Below are positions 27,690 through 37,358 of a DNA stretch of 64,000 nt, one piece after another; position 1 is the stretch's first letter, and every line of letters starts with the position of its first letter. The notes under the pieces are model-generated. The model worked only from the letters and a program-made list of their open reading frames with translations. It was not told the DNA's origin and did no database searches. The stretch comes from Arthrobacter sp. CJ23. Its GTDB lineage: Bacteria; Actinomycetota; Actinomycetes; Actinomycetales; Micrococcaceae. The DNA lies in the NCBI RefSeq assembly GCF_024741795.1, contig NZ_CP102950.1:2046001-2110000 (forward strand), in the 5' to 3' direction. The translations under genes were made by a program, and so were the position numbers.

Positions 27690-30028
27690 TGCCGCACAAC
27701 ATCTCAAGCACAACCGCATTGCCCGAGACCGCACTAACGGATATGCCCAGCCAACAAGGCTGGCGGGACCGGTCGCTCCCTCCCGGGGAACGCGCCCGCC
27801 TTCTCACCGCCGAACTGACCCTGGAAGAGAAGGCGGCCCAACTCGGATCCGTCTGGCTTACCGATTCAGCAGACGATTTCGCGCCAAAACTGGAGGGCGG
27901 TCCCGAGACCTCAGCCGATCCCTTCAAAGACGGGCTCGGCCAGCTTACCCGCGTCTTCGGCACGGAACCGGTCACCGTCGCGGAGGGAGTGCGCCGCCTG
28001 CGCGAGCTGCAGGAGCGGGTCGTTGCCGGCAACCGCCTCGGCATTCCAGCCATCGCACACGAAGAGTGCCTCACCGGGCTTGCGGCCTATGGCGCGACCG
28101 CCTTCCCGACGCCACTCGCCTGGGCGGCGACGTTCGACGAGGATCTGGTGCGCCAGATGGCGGAAGCGATCGGCTCCGACATGCGCGCGCTCGGCATTCA
28201 CCAGGGACTTGCCCCCGTGGTCGATGTGGTGAAGGACTACCGCTGGGGCCGCGTTGAAGAGACCCTCGGCGAAGACCCCTACGTCGTTTCGCAGCTCGGT
28301 GCCGCCTATGTCGCGGGACTGGAGAGCACGGGGATCATTTCGACGCTGAAGCACTTTGCCGGGTACGCGGCGTCCCGCGGTGCCCGCAACCACGGCCCCG
28401 TCAGCATGGGTGCGCGCGAGTTCGCCGACACCGTGCTGCCGCCATTTGAGGCCGCACTGCGGCACGGAGGCGCCCGCAGTGTCATGACGTCCTATACAGA
28501 TATCGACGGGGTGCCGAGCAGCTCAAACCGGCACCTGCTGACAACGTTGCTGCGCGATCGTTGGGGCTTCGAGGGCACCGTGGTGGCCGACTACTGGGCC
28601 GTGCCGTTCCTCTCTGCGATGCATCACGTCGCGGTCGACGCGGCCGACGCGGGCCGGCTTGCTCTAGGCGCAGGAGTCGACGTCGAACTGCCGCAGACAG
28701 CTTCGTATGGCGAGTTGCCGCGCATGATCCGAGAGGGCATAGTCGACGAGCGCGACCTCGACCGCTCGGTGCAGCGCCACCTCCGGCACAAGTTCGAGGC
28801 GGGACTGTTCGATGACGCGCCGCTTGTCCCGGTCGATGCCGAAAGCGTCGACCTCGACAGCAGTCGCAATCGGGAGATCTCCTCGCGCATCGCCGAGGAG
28901 TCGGTAGTGCTGTTGCGCGACGAGGATGCGCTGGCGCTTCTCAGTACCGGGAACATCGCGGTCCTCGGCCCGGCGGCTGACCAATTCCGCAGCCTCGTCG
29001 GATGCTACGCGTTCCCCAACCATGTGCTTTCGAAACACCCTGGGCACGACCTCGGCATCAAGATTCAGACGGTGCTGGCCGCTATCCGCGAAGAGTTCGG
29101 AGCGGACCGGGTGCGATTCGAGACCGGTGGTGAAATCACTTCCGATGACTCCGACGCCGTCTCCGCCGCTGTTGCGCTCGCTCGCGACAGTGACGTGGCG
29201 GTGGTGGTAGTCGGAGACATTGCCGGGCTGTTCGGCGACGGTACCTCAGGCGAAGGCTGCGACGCCGCGGACCTTCGGTTGCCCGGCGGGCAGGACGCGC
29301 TCGCCACCGCCGTCCTCGACACGGGGGTGCCGACTGTCCTGGTCGTGTTGTCCGGTCGCCCGTATGCCCTTGGCAACTACGGGAAAGCGCGCGCCATCGT
29401 CCAGGCTTTCTTCCCCGGAGCCGACGGCGCCGCCGCGGTTGCCGGAGTACTCTCCGGTCGCGTCCCGGCAACAGGACGCCTGCCCGTGCAGATCCCGCGC
29501 TATCCCTACGCCTCGACGACGTACCTGCAGCCGGCGCTCGGGCTCTCGAACCCCGGGATCACCGCTCTGGACAACGCGCCGCTGTACCCGTTCGGGTTCG
29601 GGCTCACCCGGGGCGCGATCGTCTACGAAACAATCACCGCGGCCGCGAACCTCAGCACTGATGGCTCGCTCGACGCGGCCGTGACGATACGCAACGGCGG
29701 CGATGACACCGTAGAGGTCGTCCAGCTCTACGCGGCCTTCCCGTCGGCGCCGGTTGTTCGCCCGGCCGCACAGCTTATCGGGTACGCGCGGATCCCTATC
29801 CGGTCCGGTGAAACGCGGACCGTCTCCTTCCACGTAGATGCCGCCCGGCTCGCGATCACCGGCGAAGACGGGACGCTCGGAGTGGACCCCGGCCCGCTGC
29901 GGCTCATCGCCGGCCCGTCGGCTGCCGAGGCCCCGGTGACGGCTGAGGTGACAATCATCGGCGAGCGGCGATTGCTTGCAGAGCGCGCGCTGCGCACACC
30001 ATGGTCCATCGCCGTCCCGATCAGCTAG
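27689..30028 (+). CDS. GH3 beta-glycosidase (beta-glucosidase/beta-xylosidase type)
   Basis: A 779-residue GH3 enzyme. The (beta/alpha)8 domain contains the substrate-binding KHFAGYAASRGARN (~215), and the nucleophile Asp lies in GFEGTVVADYWAV (~300). The alpha/beta-sandwich domain follows (VVVVGDIAGLFGDGTSGEGC), and a fibronectin-III-like domain (~680-779) ends the protein. No signal peptide is seen, so it acts inside the cell on oligosaccharides delivered by the coupled importer. The start overlaps the permease stop (TGATG). Beta-glucosidase, beta-xylosidase and arabinofuranosidase activities all occur in this subgroup. Confidence 0.9.
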   Translation: MPHNISSTTALPETALTDMPSQQGWRDRSLPPGERARLLTAELTLEEKAAQLGSVWLTDSADDFAPKLEGGPETSADPFKDGLGQLTRVFGTEPVTVAEGVRRLRELQERVVAGNRLGIPAIAHEECLTGLAAYGATAFPTPLAWAATFDEDLVRQMAEAIGSDMRALGIHQGLAPVVDVVKDYRWGRVEETLGEDPYVVSQLGAAYVAGLESTGIISTLKHFAGYAASRGARNHGPVSMGAREFADTVLPPFEAALRHGGARSVMTSYTDIDGVPSSSNRHLLTTLLRDRWGFEGTVVADYWAVPFLSAMHHVAVDAADAGRLALGAGVDVELPQTASYGELPRMIREGIVDERDLDRSVQRHLRHKFEAGLFDDAPLVPVDAESVDLDSSRNREISSRIAEESVVLLRDEDALALLSTGNIAVLGPAADQFRSLVGCYAFPNHVLSKHPGHDLGIKIQTVLAAIREEFGADRVRFETGGEITSDDSDAVSAAVALARDSDVAVVVVGDIAGLFGDGTSGEGCDAADLRLPGGQDALATAVLDTGVPTVLVVLSGRPYALGNYGKARAIVQAFFPGADGAAAVAGVLSGRVPATGRLPVQIPRYPYASTTYLQPALGLSNPGITALDNAPLYPFGFGLTRGAIVYETITAAANLSTDGSLDAAVTIRNGGDDTVEVVQLYAAFPSAPVVRPAAQLIGYARIPIRSGETRTVSFHVDAARLAITGEDGTLGVDPGPLRLIAGPSAAEAPVTAEVTIIGERRLLAERALRTPWSIAVPIS

Positions 30029-30061
30029 TCGTCTCGTATCGCCAAGGCGGTTTCGACGGGC

Positions 30062-30301
30062 TCATTGTGACCCGAGGCGATCCCAGGCGCAACGCTCGAT
30101 GGTGGTGCCGAAGGGGACTGAGGGATCCAGCGCCACGAGGTATTCGCGGTCGTTCAGGCGTGTGACCAGGATGCCATGGTCTCCCAGGGCCATGGCTGTG
30201 GGGAGGAGGGCTTCGAAGGCCTCTGCCAGCTGGATGCTTAGTTCGGCGGCGCTGCCGGCTACGAGGTGCAGGCTTGGGGTGGGGTCCAGGGTGATAGTCA
30301 T
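30062..30301 (-). CDS. Small hypothetical protein, paralogue family member 1
   Basis: A 79-residue protein with AAGGA seven bases before the ATG. The C-terminal half, HGILVTRLNDREYLVALDPS followed by VPFGTTIE, closely matches proteins at 54943 and 59808. The N-terminal part is amphipathic helix (AAELSIQLAEAFEALLPTAM). No signal or membrane segment is visible, so it is cytoplasmic. Its promoter carries the perfect LacI-type palindrome at 30410. The pattern helix then two strands suggests a small alpha-beta fold. Function unknown. Confidence 0.75.
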   Translation of the reverse strand: MTITLDPTPSLHLVAGSAAELSIQLAEAFEALLPTAMALGDHGILVTRLNDREYLVALDPSVPFGTTIERCAWDRLGSQ

Positions 30302-30409
30302 GATGTGTCCTTGGCGAAGCAGGGTTTAATGCGGACGAAGTCCGTGCCGGAGTTAGAGTCGTCGGGCGGGCCACGGGTTCCGCGGCCCGTCTGACTCTGA
30401 TATAGAGTA

Positions 30410-30423
30410 TGTTAGCGCTAACA
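30410..30423. promoter_or_regulatory. LacI-type operator, perfect palindrome
   Basis: TGTTAGCGCTAACA is a perfect 14-base palindrome identical to 17642-17655. Read on the minus strand it lies between a TTGCCT (-35-like) and a CATACT (-10-like) element, upstream of the small gene at 30062-30301. A repressor bound here should block that gene. Confidence 0.7.
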
Positions 30424-30515
30424 CAAAAAAGGCAAGGCTGTTGACTCTTCCATTTGTCGAGGGCCGCCGGACCTGAGAAAAGTTGGAGGTAAGTCTTGAC
30501 GGCCGCCCGCCTCGG

Positions 30516-30582
30516 TGTAACGATAAACACCTCCCCGAGCAGCCGTCCTGACAATGATCCGGAATGGGCGTTTATCGATACA
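30516..30582. promoter_or_regulatory. Paired operator candidates upstream of LacI and GH51
   Basis: GTTTATCGTTACA (read on the minus strand, 30516-30528) and GTTTATCGATACA (plus, 30570-30582) match at 12 of 13 positions and face each other. Their centres are 54 bases apart, about five helical turns. A TTGACG -35-like element lies just before the first. They probably bind the LacI at 30798. Confidence 0.55.
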
Positions 30583-30631
30583 TCCTTGGCCATTGGCAGA
30601 CTCCTGGCGTGTAGGAAGAAAGGTGCGCAGT

Positions 30632-30797
30632 ATGAAAACCACACCATGAACCGCAGCGGTTTCCCCGGTCTCACCCCGGCCGTGGCGGCCGTCGCAGCTT
30701 TCGGCGGCTGCACGGGTGTTCTTCTTCGTCCAGCAGCGCTGCCCGGAAAGTTTCGGCTCTGCCGGCATCAAATAGGTCCCTGGAAACGAGGTCTGCA
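30632..30797 (+). pseudogene. 5' remnant of a sugar-binding lipoprotein gene
   Basis: AAAGG precedes an ATG at 30632. Split across frames the sequence reads MNRSGFPGLTPAVAAVAAFG and then GCSSSSSSAARKVSALPAS. This looks like a lipoprotein signal with a lipobox Cys and Ser-rich linker, the usual start of a solute-binding protein. It stops after about 45 residues and runs straight into the LacI gene. A deletion may have removed a transporter that once stood here. Confidence 0.35.
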
Positions 30798-31805
30798 ATG
30801 GTCACAATGTCTGATGTGGCGCGTCTGGCTGGTGTGTCGACGATGACGGTATCCAACGTCATCAACGGCCGCCGCTCCGTCAATACGGAGATCCGCAAAA
30901 GGGTGCTTCAGGCAGTGGAGCAGAGCGGATACACCATGAACCGTTCGGCCAGGACCTTGCGCACCGGAACGACGGGTGTGATCGGGCTTGCGGTTCCTAC
31001 CCTTAGCCACGCCTATTTCGGTGAGCTCAGCAGCAGGGTGATCGCCCAGGCAGCGGATCTCGGGTACCGCGTGGCCGTGGAGCAGACTGGCCAGCACGTC
31101 GAGGACGAACTCGACGCCATCGCCATGTCCCACAATCTGGAATACGACGGGCTGATCCTGTCGGCCCTGATGCTCGGACCGGAAGAAGCAACTCTTCTCA
31201 ATCAGTCCATTCCCCTGGTCCTCCTCGGCGAAAAGCGCTACGGGGAGGCCGTGGATCACGTGGTCATGCCAAATGCAGAAGGAACCCGTGCCGCAACCGC
31301 ACATCTGGTGGAGCAGGGCTGTCGACGCGTGGCCTGGGCGAGCAATCCCTCGCTGGAAACCGAGCTCCACAACGTGGTGCTGGACCGTCTCAGGGGTTAC
31401 CGCCAGGGGCTGGAGGAAGCAGGACTCATCGAGGACCCTGCTTTGCACGTGCCCATGGAACTGCCAAGCATGCGGCATGCTGCTGAGGGGATCAAGGAGA
31501 TGGTCCGCAACGGCGTCGAATTCGACGGCGTGGTCGCTGTGACCGATGCAGTGGCCTTCGGCGTTATCCGCGGCCTCAGGGACGCAGGGCTCCGTGTCCC
31601 CGAGGACGTGAAGGTCGTCGGCTTCGACGACATCCAGCAGGCGGAATTCTCCGTTCCCTCCCTTTCGACCATCGCCCCGGACCATGACTGGATGGTCGGC
31701 ACGGCGCTCGCTCTTCTCACCGAACGGATCAAAGACCGTTCTCCCCGCCCCGGGCGCGAGCTCGTGGCCCCCTTCCGGCTCATCGTCCGGGAATCAACTA
31801 ACTGA
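30798..31805 (+). CDS. LacI-family repressor of the arabinoside cluster
   Basis: A 335-residue LacI protein. The helix-turn-helix is [20 protein letters not shown], with hinge residues [15 protein letters not shown]. Ligand-domain blocks [14 protein letters not shown] and [13 protein letters not shown] are intact. ATG at 30798 has GAGG six bases upstream. It lies 31 bases before GH51 and is probably co-transcribed with GH51, GH127/146, GH27 and GH95. Likely operators are the pair at 30516-30582. Confidence 0.9.
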   Translation: MVTMSDVARLAGVSTMTVSNVINGRRSVNTEIRKRVLQAVEQSGYTMNRSARTLRTGTTGVIGLAVPTLSHAYFGELSSRVIAQAADLGYRVAVEQTGQHVEDELDAIAMSHNLEYDGLILSALMLGPEEATLLNQSIPLVLLGEKRYGEAVDHVVMPNAEGTRAATAHLVEQGCRRVAWASNPSLETELHNVVLDRLRGYRQGLEEAGLIEDPALHVPMELPSMRHAAEGIKEMVRNGVEFDGVVAVTDAVAFGVIRGLRDAGLRVPEDVKVVGFDDIQQAEFSVPSLSTIAPDHDWMVGTALALLTERIKDRSPRPGRELVAPFRLIVRESTN

Positions 31806-31836
31806 ATCTACTCAAAGACTTTGGAGAATCTTGAAC

Positions 31837-33438
31837 ATGGCATCTTCGCCCCGGCTCGTCGTCAATCTGGACATCGCGGGCCCCACCATCAGCCGCCACG
31901 TCTACGGCCACTTCGCTGAACACCTGGGCCGTTGCATCTACGGCGGTTTCTGGGTGGGGGAGGACAGCGAGATCCCCAACACCCGGGGGATCCGCAACGA
32001 CGTCGTGGAAGCCCTGCGTGAGCTGCGCATCCCCAATCTGCGCTGGCCGGGCGGCTGCTTCGCCGACGAATACCACTGGCGTGACGGCGTCGGCCCGCGG
32101 GAACAGCGCCCGCGCATGGTCAACTCCCACTGGGGCGACGTCGTGGAGGACAACTCCTTCGGTACTCATGAGTTCATGGACCTCTGCGAGATGCTCGGCG
32201 CGGACGCCTATGTCAACGGCAATGTGGGTTCCGGCACCGTCCAGGAGATGAGCGAGTGGATCGAATACCTCACCCGTGCCGATGATTCACCCATGGCTGC
32301 ACTCCGCCGGCAAAACGGCCACGACGAGCCCTGGAAGGTTCCCTTCTTCGGCATCGGCAACGAGCCCTGGGGGTGCGGTGGCCACTTCCGCGCGGAGGCC
32401 TACGCCGATGTTGCCCGGCAGTACAGCACCTTCGTCCGTTCCCACAATGGCAACGAGGTGTACCGGATCGCAGCCGGTGCCAACGCGGATGACGTGGCCT
32501 GGACCAAGGCCCTGATGGAGGCGCTGCCTGACAAGGGCGGAGTGGATCGCAAGCCGTTCCCGTACCAGGGCATCTCCCTGCACTACTACACCATGTCCGG
32601 CCACTGGGATGCGAAGGGCTCTGCCACTGAATTCAGCGAAGAGGAGTACTGGAAGACCGTCAAGGCAGCCCAGCACATCGAGACCCTGCTGAGTGCCCAC
32701 TCCACCATGATGGACGTCTATGACCCGCACAAGGCGGTGGGCCTGGTCCTGGATGAGTGGGGCACTTGGTGGGATGTGGAGCCCGGCACCAACCCCGGCT
32801 TCCTGTACCAGCAGAACACCGTCCGTGACGCCCTGGTGGCGGCCATCCACTTCGACTCCTTCCACCGCCACGCGGACCGCCTGGTCATGGCCAACATCGC
32901 CCAAACGGTCAACGTCCTGCAGGCCATGCTGCTCACTGATCCGGAGAGCGGCGCCCTGGTCAAGACCCCCACCTTCCATGTCTTCGCCATGAACGCCGGC
33001 CACCAGGACGCCGCGGTGCTGCACACGCACGTGGACTCCGGTGCCGCCCATGAGCTGGATGGTGCCCAGCTCCCGACATTTACTGCGTCTGCCAGCACCA
33101 AGGATGGCCAGGTGCTCATCTCCGTGGCCAATCTTGGACTGGAGGACGAGCGCGAGGTGGTCCTGGATCTGCGCGGCGGCGAGTTGGAGCATGTGGAGGC
33201 CCTGGTGCTCGGCGGAGACAGCGTCGCAGCGTTCAACGCGCCGGCGCATCCCAACGCCGTCGCACCTCGTCCGCTGGCCGTGAAGGAACGCGACGGCCAG
33301 TTGGTACTCCGCTTGCCGGCCCACTCGTTCGCGACCGTTCGCGGCACACTGGCCGGCCAAGCGCCTGAGGCCGCAGCCGCTACCGCCGCGGTGGCCACCC
33401 CTTCGGCCACCGGCAGCAAGCCCTGCCTCAACTGCTGA
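31837..33438 (+). CDS. Alpha-L-arabinofuranosidase, GH51
   Basis: A 533-residue GH51 enzyme. The acid/base Glu is in [13 protein letters not shown] (~170) and the nucleophile Glu in [12 protein letters not shown] (~307). The early [20 protein letters not shown] and [13 protein letters not shown] are family hallmarks. It releases alpha-L-arabinofuranose from arabinan, arabinoxylan or arabinogalactan fragments in the cytoplasm. ATG at 37 bases after GH51's neighbour LacI matches family starts, though its GGAG is 12 bases away; an in-frame TTG two codons upstream is better spaced. An Ala/Thr-rich tail ending in KPCLNC extends past the normal C-terminus and is unusual. Confidence 0.9.
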   Translation: MASSPRLVVNLDIAGPTISRHVYGHFAEHLGRCIYGGFWVGEDSEIPNTRGIRNDVVEALRELRIPNLRWPGGCFADEYHWRDGVGPREQRPRMVNSHWGDVVEDNSFGTHEFMDLCEMLGADAYVNGNVGSGTVQEMSEWIEYLTRADDSPMAALRRQNGHDEPWKVPFFGIGNEPWGCGGHFRAEAYADVARQYSTFVRSHNGNEVYRIAAGANADDVAWTKALMEALPDKGGVDRKPFPYQGISLHYYTMSGHWDAKGSATEFSEEEYWKTVKAAQHIETLLSAHSTMMDVYDPHKAVGLVLDEWGTWWDVEPGTNPGFLYQQNTVRDALVAAIHFDSFHRHADRLVMANIAQTVNVLQAMLLTDPESGALVKTPTFHVFAMNAGHQDAAVLHTHVDSGAAHELDGAQLPTFTASASTKDGQVLISVANLGLEDEREVVLDLRGGELEHVEALVLGGDSVAAFNAPAHPNAVAPRPLAVKERDGQLVLRLPAHSFATVRGTLAGQAPEAAAATAAVATPSATGSKPCLNC

Positions 33439-33454
33439 GCACTGAAAACGACCA

Positions 33455-33491
33455 CAGGTACCCCATCGTCTCGGCTTCGATGGGGTACCTG
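33455..33491 (+). terminator. Long hairpin after GH51
   Basis: CAGGTACCCCATCG and CGATGGGGTACCTG form a perfect 14-base stem with a 9-base loop, 17 bases after the GH51 stop. Only TTTG follows, so termination is probably partial. It separates LacI-GH51 from GH127/146. Confidence 0.7.
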
Positions 33492-33523
33492 TTTGACCTG
33501 CATTGTCATGAAACGAGACAACC

Positions 33524-35821
33524 ATGAATCGTGACTACCGGCCCCTGAGGCAGGTTCGGCTCCGCGAGGGCCGCTTCGCTGATGCCCAGCGGGTGAACCG
33601 TGAGGCCCTGTTGCGCCTGGACCCGGACCGCCTTCTGGCCCCGTTCCGCCGTGAGGCGGGCCTTCCTGCCGCCGCGGAGGGCTACGGCGGCTGGGAGTCT
33701 TCCGGGCTCGATGGCCACACCGCGGGCCACGTCCTTTCGGCCCTCGCCGTTGCCGTGGCGGGCGACGGCGACCGCCGCCTGGGGGAGATGCTTGGACGCA
33801 TGCTCTCCGGGCTGCGGGAAGCGCAGCTGGCCGGCGGCACGGGTTACCTGGGCGGTGTCCACCGCGGGCAAGCGCTCTGGGACGAGCTCGCCCGCGGTGA
33901 GATCACGGCGTCGCCCTTTGAGCTCAACGGCCGCTGGGTCCCCCTGTACAACCTGCACAAGACGCTGGCCGGCCTCATTGACGTCGCCTGGCACGTCCCC
34001 TCGGCGAAGGCGGACCGGCTCCTGGACCATCTGGGGAACTGGTGGCTGGAGATCCTGGCGCGCCTGGACCAGGAGATGCTGGAGGGCGTGCTGGTCACCG
34101 AGTTCGGGGGCCTCACCGAGGCGTTCGCCCGCTTGGCGCTGCTCCGCCGGGACACCCGCTACCTGCACCTGGCCAAGAGATTCGTCCGGGAGGAGCTCAT
34201 CGCGCGGGTGTTGGCCCTGCCCGGCGAGCGGGACCAGGATTCCCTGGCCGGCCTGCACGCCAATACGCAGATCCCCGTGGTGGTCGGCTACGCAACCATC
34301 GCCAGGGCGGCCCGCGAACTGGGTGCGGAAGACCGGGCGACCGCGCGCATCGGCGAGGCGGCCAAGGCCTTCTTCGACGACGTCGTGGGCAGGCGCAGCA
34401 GCGCGATCGGCGGCAACAGCGTACGGGAGCATTTCCACCGCAGGGACGACTTCTCCCCGATGTTCCTCGGCCGTGAGGGTCCGGAGAGCTGCAACAGCTA
34501 CAACATGGTCAAGCTCGCAGGCGAGCTCTATCTGTTGGAGGGAGAGAATCACTATCTGGACTACATCGAGGTGACGCAGTGCAGCCATGTGCTCTCCACC
34601 CAGCACCCGGAACATGGCGGGCTGGTCTACTTTACCTCGCACCGTCCCGGCCACTATCGGGTGTATTCAGCCGAGCAGGACGGCTTCTGGTGCTGCATGG
34701 GCTCCGGCTATGAGGCGCATGCGAAGCACGGCGCCCACGTGTACGTCACCGAGCGGGACGAACTCCGCATCACCTGGCTCCTCGCCAGTGAACTCAACTG
34801 GGAGGAACGGGGTGTGCAGATCTCCATCGACTCAGACTGGCCCGTTGGAAGCACCGCCCGCGTCCGGGTGACGGCGCCGGAACCGCAGGTGTTCACACTC
34901 GCCATCCGTGTCCCGCAGTGGGCGCGGGGGGCGGCCGCCGTGCTGGGCGACGGTCAATTGATCGATCACGATGACGCGGGCTGGTGGAACCTGCGCCGCA
35001 GCTGGGAGGGCACGGAGGAGATCCGGCTCACCATGGAGCGAGAGCCCCGCCTGGTCCCGGCCCCGGACGCTTCGGCCTGGGCATGGATCCAGTACGGGCC
35101 CACCGTCCTGGCCGGGGAGATACCCGACGACAGCTTGGACTACCGGGCGGGCGGGGCCAGAACAGCCCATATCGCCTCCGGCCCGCTCCGGCCCCTTTCG
35201 GACACCCCCGTGCTGCTCGCCGGAGACCTGGACGCAGTGCCTGGCGAGGGAGGGGAGCTTTCTGTCCTCGCCACGGACGGGCAGAGGGTCCGCCTGAAGC
35301 CCCTGCACAGGATCCACGATTCCCGGTACCTGCTCTCCTGGCCCGTGGCGCAGGACGGCAGCCAGGTCAGTGAGGTCCGGGACGCGCTGGTCGAGCAGGA
35401 CAGAGCGTCCACGGCCCTTGAAGCCCGGGTGGTGGATGGGATCACCTTCGGGGAGCAGCAGCCTGAACTCGACCACGAGGTCAGTGTTTCCCGCGCGGAA
35501 CGCGGCGTGACGGTGGACGGGACTCGCTGGCTCCGTCCCCAGGGGCCGCTCTCGCTCACGCTGCGCGACTGGACGACGATCGGCACGAGCCTCCGCGTCG
35601 AATGCGTTCCCGGGGAGGGAGAGGAGCCTTTCCTCCTCTCCGGCGGCGACCACCCGACGGCCGTGGAGGTCACCGCCGGGGCGGACGGCGTGTGGGAGAT
35701 GCCGTTCAGCACCGGAGGAGGGCAGGAGGCCCGCCTGCTCCTCGCCCCGCAGGAAGGCCGCCCCATGCCCCGGCTGAGCCGCCTGCTGCTGCTGACCGAT
35801 ACCGCGGATTCCCTCGGCTGA
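33524..35821 (+). CDS. Beta-L-arabinofuranosidase, GH127/GH146 group
   Basis: A 765-residue protein of the DUF1680-derived clan. The Zn-thiolate site is visible: Glu and Cys in GPESCNSYNMVKLAG (~325), and the Cys pair in GFWCCMGSGYEAHAKHG (~388). One Cys is the nucleophile, an unusual mechanism. The CCxGSGxE spacing fits GH146 better than classical GH127. The (alpha/alpha)6 barrel (~1-400) is followed by beta-sandwich domains. It removes beta-L-arabinofuranose from pectin side chains or plant glycoproteins. It has no signal peptide and starts 32 bases after the hairpin. Confidence 0.85.
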   Translation: MNRDYRPLRQVRLREGRFADAQRVNREALLRLDPDRLLAPFRREAGLPAAAEGYGGWESSGLDGHTAGHVLSALAVAVAGDGDRRLGEMLGRMLSGLREAQLAGGTGYLGGVHRGQALWDELARGEITASPFELNGRWVPLYNLHKTLAGLIDVAWHVPSAKADRLLDHLGNWWLEILARLDQEMLEGVLVTEFGGLTEAFARLALLRRDTRYLHLAKRFVREELIARVLALPGERDQDSLAGLHANTQIPVVVGYATIARAARELGAEDRATARIGEAAKAFFDDVVGRRSSAIGGNSVREHFHRRDDFSPMFLGREGPESCNSYNMVKLAGELYLLEGENHYLDYIEVTQCSHVLSTQHPEHGGLVYFTSHRPGHYRVYSAEQDGFWCCMGSGYEAHAKHGAHVYVTERDELRITWLLASELNWEERGVQISIDSDWPVGSTARVRVTAPEPQVFTLAIRVPQWARGAAAVLGDGQLIDHDDAGWWNLRRSWEGTEEIRLTMEREPRLVPAPDASAWAWIQYGPTVLAGEIPDDSLDYRAGGARTAHIASGPLRPLSDTPVLLAGDLDAVPGEGGELSVLATDGQRVRLKPLHRIHDSRYLLSWPVAQDGSQVSEVRDALVEQDRASTALEARVVDGITFGEQQPELDHEVSVSRAERGVTVDGTRWLRPQGPLSLTLRDWTTIGTSLRVECVPGEGEEPFLLSGGDHPTAVEVTAGADGVWEMPFSTGGGQEARLLLAPQEGRPMPRLSRLLLLTDTADSLG

Positions 35822-35845
35822 AGACATAGAACACAGGAGATTTCC

Positions 35846-37162
35846 ATGACTTTGACAACCCCCTCCCACCCGCCGATGGGCTGGAACAGCTGGGATTGCT
35901 ACGGAACCACGGTCACCGAAGAAGAGGTCCTGGCCAACGCCCGCTTCATGGCTGAGCATCTGCTCCCGTACGGCTGGGACACTGTGGTGGTGGACATCGA
36001 CTGGGCCGATCCCACTGCCCGGTCCCACGGCTACAACGACGGCGCACCCTTGGAACTGGACGGGTACGGCCGCCTGCTGCCAGACCCGGCACGCTTCCCC
36101 AGCGCCGCCGGTGGGCGCGGCTTCGCCCCACTGGCCGAACAGATCCACGCCATGGGCCTAAGGTTCGGAATCCACGTGATGCGCGGCATCCCCTGGCGAG
36201 CCGTGGAACAGAACACCATCGTCCACGGCACCGGGTTCTTCGCCCGCGACGCCGCCGATCCCTCCAACGTCTGCGAGTGGAACCCCCACATGCTGGGTCT
36301 GGACCACGGCCACCCGGGCGCCCAGGCGTATTACGATTCGCTGCTGGACCTGTACGCGGGCTGGGGTGTCGATTTCATCAAGGCTGACGACATGCTCTGG
36401 CCGTACCAGCAGGCCGACATCGAGGCCTTCGCCCGGGCCATCGAACGCTGCGGGCGGCCCATAATGCTGAGCCTCTCCCCGGGTAGGGACCTCTCGCTGA
36501 CCCGCCTTGACCATCTGCGAGGTCACGCCACCATGTGGCGGATCTGCGACGACCTCTGGGACCAGTGGGACCACGTGGAGCCGAACTTCTCCCGGTTTGC
36601 CCGCTGGGCTCCGCACGCGGGCCCCGAAGGCTGGCCGGATGGGGACATGCTCCCTCTGGGTCGCATCGGCATCCGGGCCGAGAGGGGGGAGCCCCGCGAC
36701 GACCGTCTGACGCCGGATGAACGGGTGACCCTCATGACCCTTTGGGTCATTGCGCGCTCGCCGCTCATGATCGGAGGAGATCTGCCGTCCTCGCACCCGG
36801 CGACCACTGCCCTCTTCACTAATGACGCGGTACTGGAGGTGCTGAAGAACTCCCGGGGGAGCCGGGAAATCTTCCGCGAGGGGCCGTTGATCCTCTGGGC
36901 CGCCGAGGGGGCCGGCGACACCCGCTACACAGCCGCCTTTAACCTTGCGGAGGCCCCGCTGGACCTAACACTCGATTTCGGGAACCTGGGCTTCCCGCTA
37001 GTCCCGGGTTGCAAGGTGGAGGAGCTGTGGACGTCGACGGCGCTTGAGCCGCGCACCGTGCTTGTCCAGTCGAATGCCGCTCGAGGAGTGGCGCCGGGCT
37101 GCCTGGCGATCGATCTGACATTGGAGCCCCACGGTGCGGCATTATTGCGATTCCAAGCCTAG
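35846..37162 (+). CDS. GH27 alpha-galactosidase/beta-L-arabinopyranosidase
   Basis: A 438-residue GH27 enzyme. PPMGWNSWDCYG begins the TIM barrel, VVVDIDWADP follows, the nucleophile lies in VDFIKADDMLWP (~178) and the acid/base Asp in MWRICDDLWDQWD (~232). The canonical nucleophile motif KxD is kept as KAD. Replacement of the usual recognition residues after it makes beta-L-arabinopyranosidase activity possible, a known branch of the family. AGGAG lies before the ATG, 24 bases after the GH127/146 stop, so it is in the same operon. Confidence 0.85.
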   Translation: MTLTTPSHPPMGWNSWDCYGTTVTEEEVLANARFMAEHLLPYGWDTVVVDIDWADPTARSHGYNDGAPLELDGYGRLLPDPARFPSAAGGRGFAPLAEQIHAMGLRFGIHVMRGIPWRAVEQNTIVHGTGFFARDAADPSNVCEWNPHMLGLDHGHPGAQAYYDSLLDLYAGWGVDFIKADDMLWPYQQADIEAFARAIERCGRPIMLSLSPGRDLSLTRLDHLRGHATMWRICDDLWDQWDHVEPNFSRFARWAPHAGPEGWPDGDMLPLGRIGIRAERGEPRDDRLTPDERVTLMTLWVIARSPLMIGGDLPSSHPATTALFTNDAVLEVLKNSRGSREIFREGPLILWAAEGAGDTRYTAAFNLAEAPLDLTLDFGNLGFPLVPGCKVEELWTSTALEPRTVLVQSNAARGVAPGCLAIDLTLEPHGAALLRFQA

Positions 37163-37358
37163 GAACCTGCCGGATCAAGGTGCGTCGATGGGCAGATGTT
37201 AGTGATCGACATTACACTGGCAAGCGGACTGCTCCTGCCGCAGTCGCCGGCATCGTGGCCGCATGCGGCCGATCCCAACACCTGGAGCCGGACCGCACCG
37301 TCCGGCCTCGTGCCAAGGGGTCTGTGACCGGTGCTGTGCGGAGCCGACTCTGGAAGGA

